NCBI RefSeq assembly: GCF_031880315.1
Contig: NZ_CP134771.1
Span: 186,001-250,000, forward strand
Direction of reading: 5' to 3'
DNA length: 64,000 nucleotides
Origin: Pseudomonas baltica
GTDB taxonomy: Bacteria > Pseudomonadota > Gammaproteobacteria > Pseudomonadales > Pseudomonadaceae
How positions within the stretch are numbered: the stretch's first letter is position 1; every line of letters starts with the position of its first letter. A program made the translations under genes and the position numbers. Below are positions 8,848-17,126 of this stretch, one piece after another. Under the pieces are notes generated by a model that did no database searches, was not told where the DNA came from, and saw only the letters and a list, made by a program, of their open reading frames with translations.

Positions 8848-9945
8848 TTAGAATGCTGCCTTCAGGCGAGCGCCGGCATAGGCTTGTGCTTCCTGAGCCT
8901 TTTCCACCACCGCAGCGGTGCCGAAAAACTCGTGGGTCACGCCGTCATACAGCTTGCGCTCCACGCTTACACCCTGGTTTCGCAACGCCTGCTCCAGTTG
9001 CGCACCGTCATCACGCAGCGGGTCGATCTCGGCGTTGATCAGAGTCACTGGCGGCAGACCGTGAAGGTTGGCGTGCACAAGATCCAAACGTGGATCCTTC
9101 ACATCGGCAGAGCTTTTGGTCACATTGGCCGCGAACCAAAGCATCATGGGGCGATTGAGTGGCTTGGCGTCAGCGTACTTCAAGTACGACTCGGTGTTGG
9201 TCGTGGTCTGCCCCACTGGGTACACAGCAATCACACTCTTGGGCGAGGTCAGACCCTGATCGCGTGCTGCCACAGCAGTGGCGAGCGCCAGATTGCCGCC
9301 GGCGCTTTCGCCGGCCAACGCTAGGCGTTTGGGGTCTCCGCCAATGCTAGCAGCGTTGGTAGTGAGCCAGCGGTAGGCAGCAACAGCGTCTAAATGGGCT
9401 GCCGGGAATTTATATTCAGGCGCGCGACGGTAGTCCACTGACACCACGATAGCATTGGCCTGCTTGGCCAGGCCGCGGGCGCCACCGTCATACACGGTGC
9501 GGTCCGCGATAACCCAACCGCCGCCGTGGAAATACAGCACTACCGGGAATGGTCCGTTACCAACAGGGGTATAGACGGTTGCTGGCAAGTTCCCTGCAGC
9601 ACCGGCTACGGTGATCTCATGGGTTGCCACGCCCGGGACCAGTGCTGTGGGGCTGCTGTCACGCTTCTGGTCGGCCAGTACCCGCTTTACGCCATCAGCC
9701 ACAGTAGGCTGTTTACGGGCTTCGTCCGGCGTGGTTTTTTCAATGGCTTTAGGATCGAACGCCGCCTGGGCGTTAAGCACTTTCTGCATGTCGCTGTCAG
9801 TGCGGAACAAGCTTTTGGTCGAGCTGACAGCTAATTCCGACAAGGTAGGTTTTTCCGGATCGCGAGCGCAACCGGCCAAGGTTGCCAAGCTGACGGCGGT
9901 TACTGCAGCAACCAGGGCACAACGTATTGGATGGGACGAACGCAT
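8848..9945 (-). CDS. Secreted alpha/beta hydrolase (hormone-sensitive lipase / Aes-type esterase)
   Basis: This 365-residue lipid-anchored esterase has a lipobox LAGC near residue 23 after an N-terminal signal. The HSL-family oxyanion motif HGGGW is followed by the nucleophile elbow GESAGGN, an acidic catalytic site near NAEIDPLRDD and the catalytic His in GVTHEFFG. All triad elements are present, so it should hydrolyse short-chain carboxyl esters at the cell surface or in the periplasm. The start at 9945 is preferred to one 33 codons upstream because GAGG lies correctly before it and the signal peptide begins there. It is convergent with the IS66 fragment and divergent from recombinase copy 2. 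Confidence 0.88.
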   Translation of the reverse strand: MRSSHPIRCALVAAVTAVSLATLAGCARDPEKPTLSELAVSSTKSLFRTDSDMQKVLNAQAAFDPKAIEKTTPDEARKQPTVADGVKRVLADQKRDSSPTALVPGVATHEITVAGAAGNLPATVYTPVGNGPFPVVLYFHGGGWVIADRTVYDGGARGLAKQANAIVVSVDYRRAPEYKFPAAHLDAVAAYRWLTTNAASIGGDPKRLALAGESAGGNLALATAVAARDQGLTSPKSVIAVYPVGQTTTNTESYLKYADAKPLNRPMMLWFAANVTKSSADVKDPRLDLVHANLHGLPPVTLINAEIDPLRDDGAQLEQALRNQGVSVERKLYDGVTHEFFGTAAVVEKAQEAQAYAGARLKAAF

Positions 9946-10083
9946 GGTGAATCCTCGATGAGTGCAGTTATGGCCACGAAAGTGGCGGCGGGCGCTGCAG
10001 AAGACGCGCCTATGCTTTGTCCGAGGAAGACAAGTAGTGTTCAAGACAGACAGCGTTTATACGGATCAGCGGTAGGGAGCTAA

Positions 10084-10632
10084 ATGGGCAATTACCAGGC
10101 CAAGGCCCTGCTCGAGGCGCCGGATGAATCCACGCTGAAGGGATTGCGCGATCGAGCCATTCTGGCCGTGCTGCTCTACCACGGCCTGCGCCGCGAAGAA
10201 GCGGCGCTGCTGCAGGTGAGCGACATCCAGCACCTGAAGATCCATGGCAAGGGCGGCAAGATCCGCTACCTGCCCCTGCACCCGGTGGCGGCCGGGCGCA
10301 TCCATCTGTACCTGGAGCGCTCGGGGCACCATCTGGACGACAAGAAGGTACCGATGTACAGACCGCTGCGCGGCCGATCGACCGGTGCCGGTGTTTCGGC
10401 CAACGGCATCTATACCGTGGTCGAGGCCTACGCCAGGAAGGCGGGGATTCAGGTGGCTGGACTCGGTGTGCATGGGCTCAGGGCCACGGCCGCGACCAAT
10501 GCCCTGGAGCACGAGGCGGACATCGCCAAGGTCCAGGCCTGGCTGGGCCATGCCAACATCAGCACGACCAAGATCTATGATCGGCGCCAGAATAGGCCGG
10601 AGGACTCACCGACCTACAAAGTGAAATATTAA
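10084..10632 (+). CDS. Tyrosine recombinase catalytic domain, copy 2 (N-terminally truncated)
   Basis: This 182-residue open frame covers only the catalytic domain of the recombinase at 6855. Arg (HGLRREEAA), Lys (GKGGKIRYLP), HxxR (HGLRATAA), the WLGHANIST box and the Tyr (TKIYDRR) are all present and in frame. The N-terminal core-binding domain is absent. Compared with copy 1, 18 bp are missing between two CATCCAG repeats, removing ERRGIQ. AGGGAG lies just before an ATG created at the junction, so a catalytic-domain-only protein could be made. Without the DNA-binding arm it is unlikely to be a competent integrase. It is probably a duplication by-product. Confidence 0.75.
   Translation: MGNYQAKALLEAPDESTLKGLRDRAILAVLLYHGLRREEAALLQVSDIQHLKIHGKGGKIRYLPLHPVAAGRIHLYLERSGHHLDDKKVPMYRPLRGRSTGAGVSANGIYTVVEAYARKAGIQVAGLGVHGLRATAATNALEHEADIAKVQAWLGHANISTTKIYDRRQNRPEDSPTYKVKY
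10085..10632 (+). repeat. Direct repeat, copy 2 of recombinase catalytic-domain DNA
   Basis: This is the partner of 7252-7816 in the same orientation, ending at the same TAA stop. Beyond the stop the flanks are unrelated. Confidence 0.9.
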
Positions 10633-10674
10633 GTGTCTTGTAAAGCAGAAAGCGGTATCGCTGCCAGAGCCGCC

Positions 10675-11520
10675 TTACTGCTGCTTCCCCGCTAGCTCAC
10701 CAGGAGCATCGGGCATCATCTCACCAGCGTCTTCTGCGGGGATTTCAGCGGTTTTCTGATGTTCCAGGCCACTGCACGGCATGGAAACACCAGCTATGCG
10801 CTCCGCAAAATATTTATCGAAGGGTTGCCAATCCTGAAATTCGTCAGGCGACACCTCTAACGCGCATAGTCGCCCGATCAAACCACAAATCCAGTCGGCA
10901 CATTGGAGCGTTTGAAACAGGTAGCTTTCTCCTTGGAGCGGCGGCTCTATCATAGTTCTGCACTTTTCTGATGCATCCTCGAACATAGCCAGTGTGCAAG
11001 CTTCTACGTTCTTTTCCCTCCACTCATTCCCTGCTTTTTGCTCGTCCAGTACCAGAATAAAAGTGGAATCGTGCCGAGCGCAAAAACGATCAATTTTGCG
11101 TACCGACTGCAGTAACTGACGCTTGAACGTCTCTGTCGAGTCGTGCGCTGCGGGATCGGTCGTTTTGTGTTCCCCGGTATAGAACAGGTGCCCACCTATA
11201 CGCTGAATGTGCTTTAACAGCCGAAATGTCGACTGTCTAAGCTGTCGATACTGGGTGACATTACGGAGCGAGTACAGCTGGGAACCCTTCTTTTCCCACT
11301 GATACGCCGGGAGATTCCTGGGATTGTCATTCACCAGATCCCAAGCTAGAAGCTGGCATTTCAATTTGTAGAAGTAGATCGCGAATTCACGCACCTGATC
11401 AGCGGGCAGGAGCATGCCGCCAAGGCCAAATACAGGGCTTGTTTTATAATTTGGATGGTTGCGAGAGACGTACTGGCCAACGTGCCCGAATTCGTCCAGG
11501 TACGCGACGTAGTGCGTCAT
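10675..11520 (-). CDS. DUF3800 family protein (RNase H-like fold)
   Basis: This 281-residue cytosolic protein begins MTHYVAYLDEFGHVG, the YxDExG opening of DUF3800. Further acidic positions occur in FILVLDEQK and in the conserved LQCADWICGLIGR near the C-terminal third. The family has an RNase H-like fold and is common on mobile elements. Several members have been linked to phage defence or abortive functions, but the function here is unproven. The start at 11520 is preferred over an upstream one because the domain begins there and AAGGA lies about 10 bases before it. The last 30 residues are polar and unconserved. Confidence 0.8.
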   Translation of the reverse strand: MTHYVAYLDEFGHVGQYVSRNHPNYKTSPVFGLGGMLLPADQVREFAIYFYKLKCQLLAWDLVNDNPRNLPAYQWEKKGSQLYSLRNVTQYRQLRQSTFRLLKHIQRIGGHLFYTGEHKTTDPAAHDSTETFKRQLLQSVRKIDRFCARHDSTFILVLDEQKAGNEWREKNVEACTLAMFEDASEKCRTMIEPPLQGESYLFQTLQCADWICGLIGRLCALEVSPDEFQDWQPFDKYFAERIAGVSMPCSGLEHQKTAEIPAEDAGEMMPDAPGELAGKQQ

Positions 11521-11781
11521 AGTGACCGGATTCCTTGCCCTGGAAACACGAAAGCCCGCAGAGATTTCTCTCAAGCGGGCCTCGGAAGGTAGGCACGAAG
11601 GTTACCCCTCATGCGTTGGCATAATCATTATTCAAAGCTGCCCCCCGTGTCAACCGTTTCTGCTACGTCATGTCCTATGTCGCGACCTATGGCACCGCCA
11701 GAACACGGCTGTTGGGTCTCAGGGCACGCTTGGCTAGACCGCCCAGGCCCTGCTTTCTGAGACCCGTCCGGCACAAAAGAG

Positions 11782-11809
11782 GCCGCCACATTGTTAACAA
11801 TGTGGCGGC
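11782..11809 (-). terminator. Perfect 28-bp palindrome, likely terminator
   Basis: Arms GCCGCCACATTGTT and AACAATGTGGCGGC form a perfect stem. It lies 3 bases beyond the stop of the minus-strand gene at 11813-12067. Reading leftwards on the minus strand the stem is followed by CTCTTTTG. This fits a Rho-independent terminator, possibly bidirectional. Confidence 0.7.
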
Positions 11810-11812
11810 TGT

Positions 11813-12067
11813 TTAACGTAATGCCCGTTTATCAGAGGTGTGGCCCTTAGAAATCCTCCAGCGCGTCCAAGCCCGTGAGTCGCGAGCCTGCATCCGCTGA
11901 TTACGCTCGACCCTTTCTTGCCGATACTTGGCATCCCAGCCATAGCAGAAAAATGCCCGTAGCTCGGAGCGCACGGGGCCGCGCCATTCGTGGGCATTCA
12001 ACTCGACGCACAGGCGTTCCCAAGCCTGCTCGCGGTCGATATTATCAGGGTGCTCCGACTGCAGCAT
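11813..12067 (-). CDS. Hypothetical protein, 84 residues
   Basis: This is a small, charged, Trp/Arg-rich protein with segments WERLCVELNAHEW and FFCYGWDAKYRQER. It ends just before a strong terminator palindrome, which supports it as a real gene. The start is uncertain: a run of eight G on the plus strand (12071-12078) sits immediately upstream of the ATG, no good ribosome-binding site is visible, and slippage in the run could move the frame. I do not recognise the family. Confidence 0.5.
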   Translation of the reverse strand: MLQSEHPDNIDREQAWERLCVELNAHEWRGPVRSELRAFFCYGWDAKYRQERVERNQRMQARDSRAWTRWRISKGHTSDKRALR

Positions 12068-12200
12068 GGCGGGGGGGGTTATCGCCTAGTCCAGTGAGTG
12101 GGATCCACTCCATAACCGTCCATCGGCGGACAACCCGCTCTTCTTCGATTAGCCCCAGTGAAGCCTACACTCCTCATATGAGCGATCAGGAAGACACACC

Positions 12201-12410
12201 ATGCCTATCATGAGCACGATCCGAAAACTGTTGGAAATTGCCGCAGCCGATCAAGCTATCGTCCTCGATGAGGACAAAGCATTCTGGATGCATCGATTGA
12301 TAGATGCCGGGTACCTAGTAGCTGATTCATCGCCCAGTCAGCCACTCGCGTATTTGCGCACGCACCTCACCGCTAAAGGTACGACATTCCTCGCGTGGCT
12401 CAATGACTAG
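12201..12410 (+). CDS. Hypothetical small protein, winged-helix-like
   Basis: This 69-residue protein (MPIMSTIRKLLEIAAADQ...) has alternating short helices and a basic end (HLTAKGTTFLAWLND) reminiscent of small winged-helix domains such as DUF2513/YjcQ-like proteins. That likeness is a fold-level impression only. AGGAAG lies 7 bases before the ATG, which supports the start. No operon partner is seen. Confidence 0.55.
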   Translation: MPIMSTIRKLLEIAAADQAIVLDEDKAFWMHRLIDAGYLVADSSPSQPLAYLRTHLTAKGTTFLAWLND

Positions 12411-12422
12411 GCTGCAGGAGAG

Positions 12423-12479
12423 CTACTGGCTTGCCGAATCAACGAGAGTGCCTTCTAGGTCGAAGATCAAAATTTTCAT
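12423..12479 (-). pseudogene. HAD-family hydrolase, N-terminal scrap
   Basis: The 18-codon frame MKILIFDLEGTLVDSASQ then TAG reproduces motif I of HAD phosphatases (consensus DxDGTLxDS), with the second Asp changed to Glu. AAAGGAAAG sits before the ATG as a ribosome-binding site. Nothing of the remaining protein is present. It is the 5' stub of a phosphoglycolate-phosphatase-like gene removed by rearrangement. Confidence 0.65.
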
Positions 12480-12542
12480 AGCTTTCCTTTGAAGGTTAGC
12501 GGATGGCAAACATGCGCTAACTGGAATGGCCTAGTTTGCCTA

Positions 12543-12933
12543 TTAATCGTGTAGGACACGCCACAATGTTTCTCGCGTTGTGGCATCCAGCGTAACCCGC
12601 TGGCGATCCATAACCTGTTTCAATCCCTCGCCTATATATGCACCCGGCATCGTAAGGAAGCCGTGCTTGCGGAACCAGGGGCCATTCCAAGGAGGCTCAC
12701 GAAAAGTTGTCAAGCTCACCGCTTGAACCCCAAGGCTTTCAGCATGCTCTATGGCTGCCGAAAGCAGTTTTGCCCCAATCCCTGAAGCACTTGGACGAAC
12801 GGAAATATTGTCTAAATACAAAAGCCCGTCCAGCGGTCGCATTGCCGCGAAGCCAATTATTTTATGGCTATTGCTATCGAGCGCCACCACGACACGACAG
12901 GCCTCAAATCTCACAGGGGCCAACCCCCCGGTG
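12543..12933 (-). pseudogene. GNAT acetyltransferase, 5' end removed by an insertion sequence
   Basis: The surviving 130 or so codons contain a GNAT acetyl-CoA region: GFAAMRPLDGLLYLDNISVRP, then GIGAKLLSAAIEHAESLGV (the Q/RxxGxG/A-type loop) and WFRKHGFL. The frame is open into the left end of the IS3-family element at 12934, and no plausible start precedes it. The N-terminal strand and helix are missing. I could not find the lost 5' end on the other side of the element, so a deletion probably accompanied or followed insertion. Confidence 0.75.
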
Positions 12934-12997
12934 TCAGGGTAGTTGTCGTGTCCCCTGCTTTTTAAAAAAGCATTCCGGGGGCGGCAAGAGTATCGTC

Positions 12998-13498
12998 ATG
13001 CCTTTCTACTCAGAAGAACGCAAAGCTGCACTGCTGAAAATGATGTTGCCACCTTTGAGCCTATCGGCGTCGGAGGTTGCGCGCCGCGAAGGTTGCAGCG
13101 ATATGTCTCTCCATAATTGGCGCAAGCAAGCTGCTTCCAAAGGAACGCAATTGTCCGACACCAAGCAACCCTCCGAGAGTTGGTCAGCTGAATCCAAGAT
13201 GGCGATCATCATGGAAACAGCCGCCCTGTCGGAACTGGAAATGGGTGAATACTGCCGACGTAAAGGCATTTACCCTGAGCAGATCACCGACTGGCGCAAT
13301 GCGTTTATTGCCAGCAGCACGAAGCGGTCAACTGCTAAAAACGTGAGTTCCGGGCAGTCACGGGATGATAAGAATCGTATCCGTGAGCTTGAGCGCGAAC
13401 TGCGCCGCAAGGATGCCGCATTGGCTGAGACAGCGGCATTGCTAGTGCTGCGAAAAAAGCTCAACGCCTACTGGGGAAGCGACGACGAGGGCACCTGA
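12998..13498 (+). CDS. IS3-family transposase OrfA
   Basis: This 166-residue protein has two helix-turn-helix-like regions (SASEVARREGCSDMSLHNW and LSELEMGEYCRRKGIYPEQ). A basic coiled segment (IRELERELRRKDAALAET) follows, as in OrfA of the larger IS3-family elements. It binds the element ends. The slippery run in CGAAAAAAGC near 13453-13459 allows -1 frameshifting into orfB, which yields the OrfAB transposase. The in-frame end LNAYWGSDDEGT is the usual unshifted OrfA tail. Confidence 0.85.
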   Translation: MPFYSEERKAALLKMMLPPLSLSASEVARREGCSDMSLHNWRKQAASKGTQLSDTKQPSESWSAESKMAIIMETAALSELEMGEYCRRKGIYPEQITDWRNAFIASSTKRSTAKNVSSGQSRDDKNRIRELERELRRKDAALAETAALLVLRKKLNAYWGSDDEGT

Positions 13499-13500
13499 CC

Positions 13501-14550
13501 TTGTTGCCAGAACGGCATTTACTCGTTGGTTGGCTCAATGAAGCCATCAGTGCGGGCGCCCGCAGGGCGCCTGCTTGTCTGGAAGTTGGCATTTCGCTTC
13601 GCACGCTACAACGCTGGAGTTTGCCCGAAGAAATGCTTGCCGATGGACGTACCACGACAGTCAGGCCGACGCCCATAAACGCACTTAGTGAGTTTGAGCG
13701 TCAGGCTATCCTGGCGCTGTGCAACAGTAAGTCATACGCGCATCTGCCTCCGAGCCAGATCGTGCCACAGCTGGCTGATGAGGGCCGTTACATAGCGTCT
13801 GAAGCGACTTTTTATCGTGTGTTGCATGCCGCAGGTCAGCAGCATCATCGCTCGCGCGCCAAGCGCCCGCATCGTCATGAGGCACCTACCACCTATGCGG
13901 CGAAAGCCGCTAATCAGGTGTGGTCGTGGGACATCACCTACCTGCCGTCACCGGTTCGAGGGAAGTTTTACTACCTCTATTTGATCGAGGATATCTACAG
14001 CCGCAAGGCTGTGGGTTGGGAAGTTTACGAAGCAGAAAGTGGTGAAAAGGCTGCTGCGTTACTGCAACGAAGCGTGACTCAGGAGAAGTGCTGGCACCAG
14101 CCGCTGGTACTTCACTCGGATAACGGTGCGCCGATGAAATCGGTGACGCTGCTGACCAAGATGTACGACCTGGGTATCACGCCCTCTCGTGGCCGACCGC
14201 GTGTCAGTAACGACAACCCTTACTCGGAGTCACTGTTCAGGACGCTGAAATACTGCCCGCAGTGGCCGCAAGATGGATTTAGCAGTCTGGATGATGCGCG
14301 TATCTGGGTGCGGGATTTTATGGTCTGGTACAACACCGCGCATCGCCATAGCCAAATCCGCTTCGTGACACCGGCCCAACGTCACGAGGGGAAAGACCGG
14401 GAGATCCTGGCTCGGCGCGACGCGGTCTATGAGCAGGCTAAAGAAAAAAGACCGGAACGATGGACGGGCGAAACACGCAACTGGAACCCGATAGGGACAG
14501 TGTATCTGAATCCTGAAAGGGAGCTGACTGTGGTGGTTAAGGTCGCGTAG
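13501..14550 (+). CDS. IS3-family transposase OrfB (DDE catalytic part)
   Basis: This is the 349-residue catalytic part with an rve-type DDE core: first Asp in VWSWDITYL, second Asp in LHSDNGAPM and Glu in NPYSESLFRTLKY. The frame is open upstream to the A6G site in orfA, giving a joined peptide through KRRRGHLTLLPERH. The true product is therefore most likely the OrfAB fusion made by frameshifting, not initiation at TTG 13501. All catalytic residues are intact. Confidence 0.88.
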   Translation: MLPERHLLVGWLNEAISAGARRAPACLEVGISLRTLQRWSLPEEMLADGRTTTVRPTPINALSEFERQAILALCNSKSYAHLPPSQIVPQLADEGRYIASEATFYRVLHAAGQQHHRSRAKRPHRHEAPTTYAAKAANQVWSWDITYLPSPVRGKFYYLYLIEDIYSRKAVGWEVYEAESGEKAAALLQRSVTQEKCWHQPLVLHSDNGAPMKSVTLLTKMYDLGITPSRGRPRVSNDNPYSESLFRTLKYCPQWPQDGFSSLDDARIWVRDFMVWYNTAHRHSQIRFVTPAQRHEGKDREILARRDAVYEQAKEKRPERWTGETRNWNPIGTVYLNPERELTVVVKVA

Positions 14551-14751
14551 CAAGACGGTGGACGCGACAACTACCTTGAAAAACGCCGCAACGCAGGTGC
14601 TTCAGCGATATGGGCTAGAGATGGAAATGTCCTGTAACGCAGCCGAGCCTCAGCCGAGATACGGCATAAATCCGGCACATCTTCGGCACAACTCAGCCGA
14701 AAATAGTAGTTATGCATTCCTTCCTATCCTTCAGGGTCACTGGATACCCCG

Positions 14752-15978
14752 TGTAGTGGTCTAATGAAACCGGACACCCATTTAGGCGAGAATGCTCGCC
14801 ACAGAGAAGTGTCTGATGACCATGCAACGTCGTACCTTTACCCCTGAGTTTAAGCGCGAGGCTGCGTGCCTGGTGCTCGACCAAGGCTACAGCCATACCG
14901 AGGCAGCCCGTTCGCTTGGGCTGGTTGAGTCGGCCTTGCGTCGCTGGGTGAACCAGCTCCAGCAAGAACGTGGCGGCGTCACGCCGACCAGCAAGGCGTT
15001 AACACCTGAACAGCAAAAAATCCAAGAATTGGAAGCCCGAATCAATCGTCTGGAACGGGAAAAGTCGATCCTAAAAAGGCTACCGCGCTCTTGATGGCCG
15101 AGGAACACGAGCGCTCGCGTTAGTCGATCAGCTTCGTTCCGAGGAGCCCGTTGATCTGTTGTGCTCGGTATTTGAAGTCACCCGATCTTGCTACTACGCA
15201 TACTGTCGAAAACGCCGATCCCCTGATACCGACCGGGTGATTTTGCGCAGCCGCGTGAACGAACTGTTTACCCAAAGCCGAAGCGCTGCGGGCAGTCGAA
15301 GCATCATGCTGATGATGAAAGAGGACGGCATGCAAATCGGGCGATTCAAGGTGCGTAAGTTGATGCGCGAGCTGAACTTGATCAGCAAACAGCCGGGCTC
15401 CCATGCCTACAAAAAGGCTACTGTTGAGCGGCCTGATATCCCGAACGTGCTTGATCGAGGGTTCAGCGTGGCATCCCCCGACAAGGTCTGGTGCGGTGAC
15501 ATTACGTACGTTTGGGCCGAAGGTCTATGGCACTATCCAGCGGCCGTAATCGATCTCTATGCGCGCCGGGTTGTAGGCTGGGCGTTCTGAGCCAAACCCG
15601 ACGCTGACCTGGTGATCAAGGCATTGGATATGGCCTATGAGCAGCGTGGTCGGCTCAGAATGTGCTGTTTCACAGCGATCAGGGCAGCCAATACGGCAGC
15701 CGGGGTTTCCGCAGAGACTATGGCGATACCGCTTCACACAGAGCATGAGTCGGCGCGGCAACTGCCATGATACCGATGGAGCGGCTATTTCGCAGCCTGA
15801 AAACTGAATGGATACCGACGGTGGGCTACATGAACGCCGCGTTGGCTAAACAAGATATCGGTCGTTTCCTGATGGAACGGTGCAACTGGCGGCGACCGCA
15901 TCAGTTCAACGAAGGCTAGCGCCTGCCGTTGCCGAGGAAAAACTTAACGCAGTGTCCGGGATCAGTTGATCCACTACA
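14752..15978 (+). mobile_element. Degenerate IS3-family element, copy 1 (intact relative at 54369)
   Basis: The ends TGTAGTGGTC... at 14752 and ...CCACTACA at 15978 match those of the intact copy at 54369-55603. The interior carries several disabling changes. No direct target repeat flanks it, so the original insertion site has been rearranged. Confidence 0.85.
14816..15960 (+). pseudogene. OrfA/OrfB of degenerate IS3-family copy 1
   Basis: OrfA (14816-15094; RRTFTPEFKREA... with an HTH) is cut short because one A is missing from the slippery run (CTAAAAAGG here, TTAAAAAAGG in the intact copy), so both the normal OrfA end and the programmed frameshift are lost. OrfB continues from about 15120 ([25 protein letters not shown]) to a TGA at 15588-15590, where the other copy reads Ser. 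Later small deletions destroy the DDE Glu region (CHDTDGA instead of [10 protein letters not shown]). The element cannot make its own transposase but could be moved in trans. Confidence 0.85.
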
Positions 15979-16027
15979 TGAATTGTCGTTATCGGATTAG
16001 TACTCGAATTTTCGGTCTGCGTCAGCG

Positions 16028-16603
16028 CTACGATCTCTTGGCTCGGCTCCTTAGATACCGCACCAGTACCGCAAAGATGACCAATGCTATAACCGTGGCG
16101 AAGATTGGCAGGCGATAAGGTTTTAGGTCGCCAAGGATATGCTGTAATGCTTCGCCAGCCCAGTAGCCAGCGCTAACGAAGAGGCTGGCCCATATCGCAG
16201 CCCCCAGCACATTGATCAGTGCAAAACGCAACGGCGCGAGACCGCTTGCACCTATCACCATAGGCCCCACCAGGCGCATTCCGTAGAGAAAACGCACGGC
16301 GAATACGGATGTCGTGGGGTAACGGTGGATAAGCCCCTCGACTCGTTCGATGGCAGACTGGTGACGCTTTAGCTTGGGCAGCAAGCGCTCCCCGTAATAA
16401 CGTCCGGTCCAGAATAGCAACTGATCACCGAGTACACCGCCCAAGGTGGCCCAGCCGATCACATGCAGCAATTGCAGCGAGCCCTGGTGCGCAGCCATAC
16501 CGCTCAGGATTAGAACGGTTTCGCCTTCCAACAGGCAGCCCAGCAAGATTACCCAGTAGCCGTAAACGGCAATCAGCGCGTTGAGGTCGATGTGTTCAAA
16601 CAT
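16028..16603 (-). CDS. DedA-family membrane protein
   Basis: This 191-residue polytopic inner-membrane protein of the DedA/SNARE-associated (VTT) family starts MFEHIDLNALIAVYGYWVILLGCLLEGE. It has the conserved acidic residue in LLEGE and the FxxRFxxGxR-like motif VFAVRFLYGMRLVGP, with about five hydrophobic helices. DedA proteins act in membrane-lipid (polyprenyl or phospholipid) transport and envelope homeostasis. The specific substrate here is unknown. The start at 16603 is preferred to an upstream one because the conserved N-terminus begins there. It is monocistronic beside an IS remnant. Confidence 0.88.
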   Translation of the reverse strand: MFEHIDLNALIAVYGYWVILLGCLLEGETVLILSGMAAHQGSLQLLHVIGWATLGGVLGDQLLFWTGRYYGERLLPKLKRHQSAIERVEGLIHRYPTTSVFAVRFLYGMRLVGPMVIGASGLAPLRFALINVLGAAIWASLFVSAGYWAGEALQHILGDLKPYRLPIFATVIALVIFAVLVRYLRSRAKRS

Positions 16604-16706
16604 TGGTATTCTTAAGTCCGATGGAGACGCTGGACGCCCTATGACACGTCTTAGGCTCAACGTTTGAGGGCTGGGCTTGGCGTACCAGGCAGGATTTTCC
16701 TACACG

Positions 16707-17120
16707 TTAGGTGTCGGTGAGCCCAGCCTTGAAAAGTAACGCCCGGAGGACTGAGCGCTCTTCACGATAAGTCCAGGCCTTAGGCTCATGAATGGCAAAA
16801 TGGCGCGATGACTCTTCCCAAGAGGCATACCATTCATCTCTGGAAGCAATGAAGACTGCCGGTCTACCATGAAATTGGTCGCCGGTAATGTCAATGACGA
16901 CCCCATTCAATTCAAGCCACGCATGTGAAGCTCCATCCCGATCCCCACCTACATATTCAACCATCAGCCCAAGCTGGGTATTGAGATAATCACCGAGTAA
17001 TTCCGAGACCACGCCGCAACAGGCCTGTGGAAAGTTCAGCATGTGCGGGGGCAGTTTTCCCTGTGCTTTTAGTGCTTCCAGGGAAGCGCGGAAGGCATGG
17101 GCAACGGTAAAAACATTCAT
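16707..17120 (-). CDS. Hypothetical protein, transglutaminase-like Cys-His-Asp arrangement
   Basis: This 137-residue protein contains a Cys pair in PQACCGVVSELLGDYL, a His in GASHAWLEL and an Asp in VVIDITGDQF. The order Cys, His, Asp with HAWLE spacing resembles papain/transglutaminase-like folds. I infer a possible thiol enzyme without knowing the substrate. It lies 6 bases downstream of the ArdR-like gene on the same strand, and the two are probably co-transcribed. Confidence 0.65.
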   Translation of the reverse strand: MNVFTVAHAFRASLEALKAQGKLPPHMLNFPQACCGVVSELLGDYLNTQLGLMVEYVGGDRDGASHAWLELNGVVIDITGDQFHGRPAVFIASRDEWYASWEESSRHFAIHEPKAWTYREERSVLRALLFKAGLTDT

Positions 17121-17126
17121 GAGTTC

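Larger units (their letters stand above)
12934..14579 (+). mobile_element. IS3-family insertion sequence with matching inverted repeats
   Basis: The ends carry the inverted repeat TCA(G/A)GGTAGTTGTCG(T/C)GTCC (left from 12934, right ending at 14579), which fixes the element at about 1.65 kb. It contains orfA and orfB in the -1 relation with an A6G slippery site. No direct target duplication was recognised at these exact borders. Both frames are open, so it may be active. Confidence 0.85.

Noticed and set aside
11554..11580. GCCCGC...GCGGGC hairpin as a terminator
   Set aside because: It lies upstream, not downstream, of the DUF3800 gene, the loop is long and no T tract follows in a useful direction.
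13501..13503. TTG 13501 as the independent start of OrfB
   Set aside because: The frame is open back to the A6G slippery site, so frameshifting from orfA is the better explanation.
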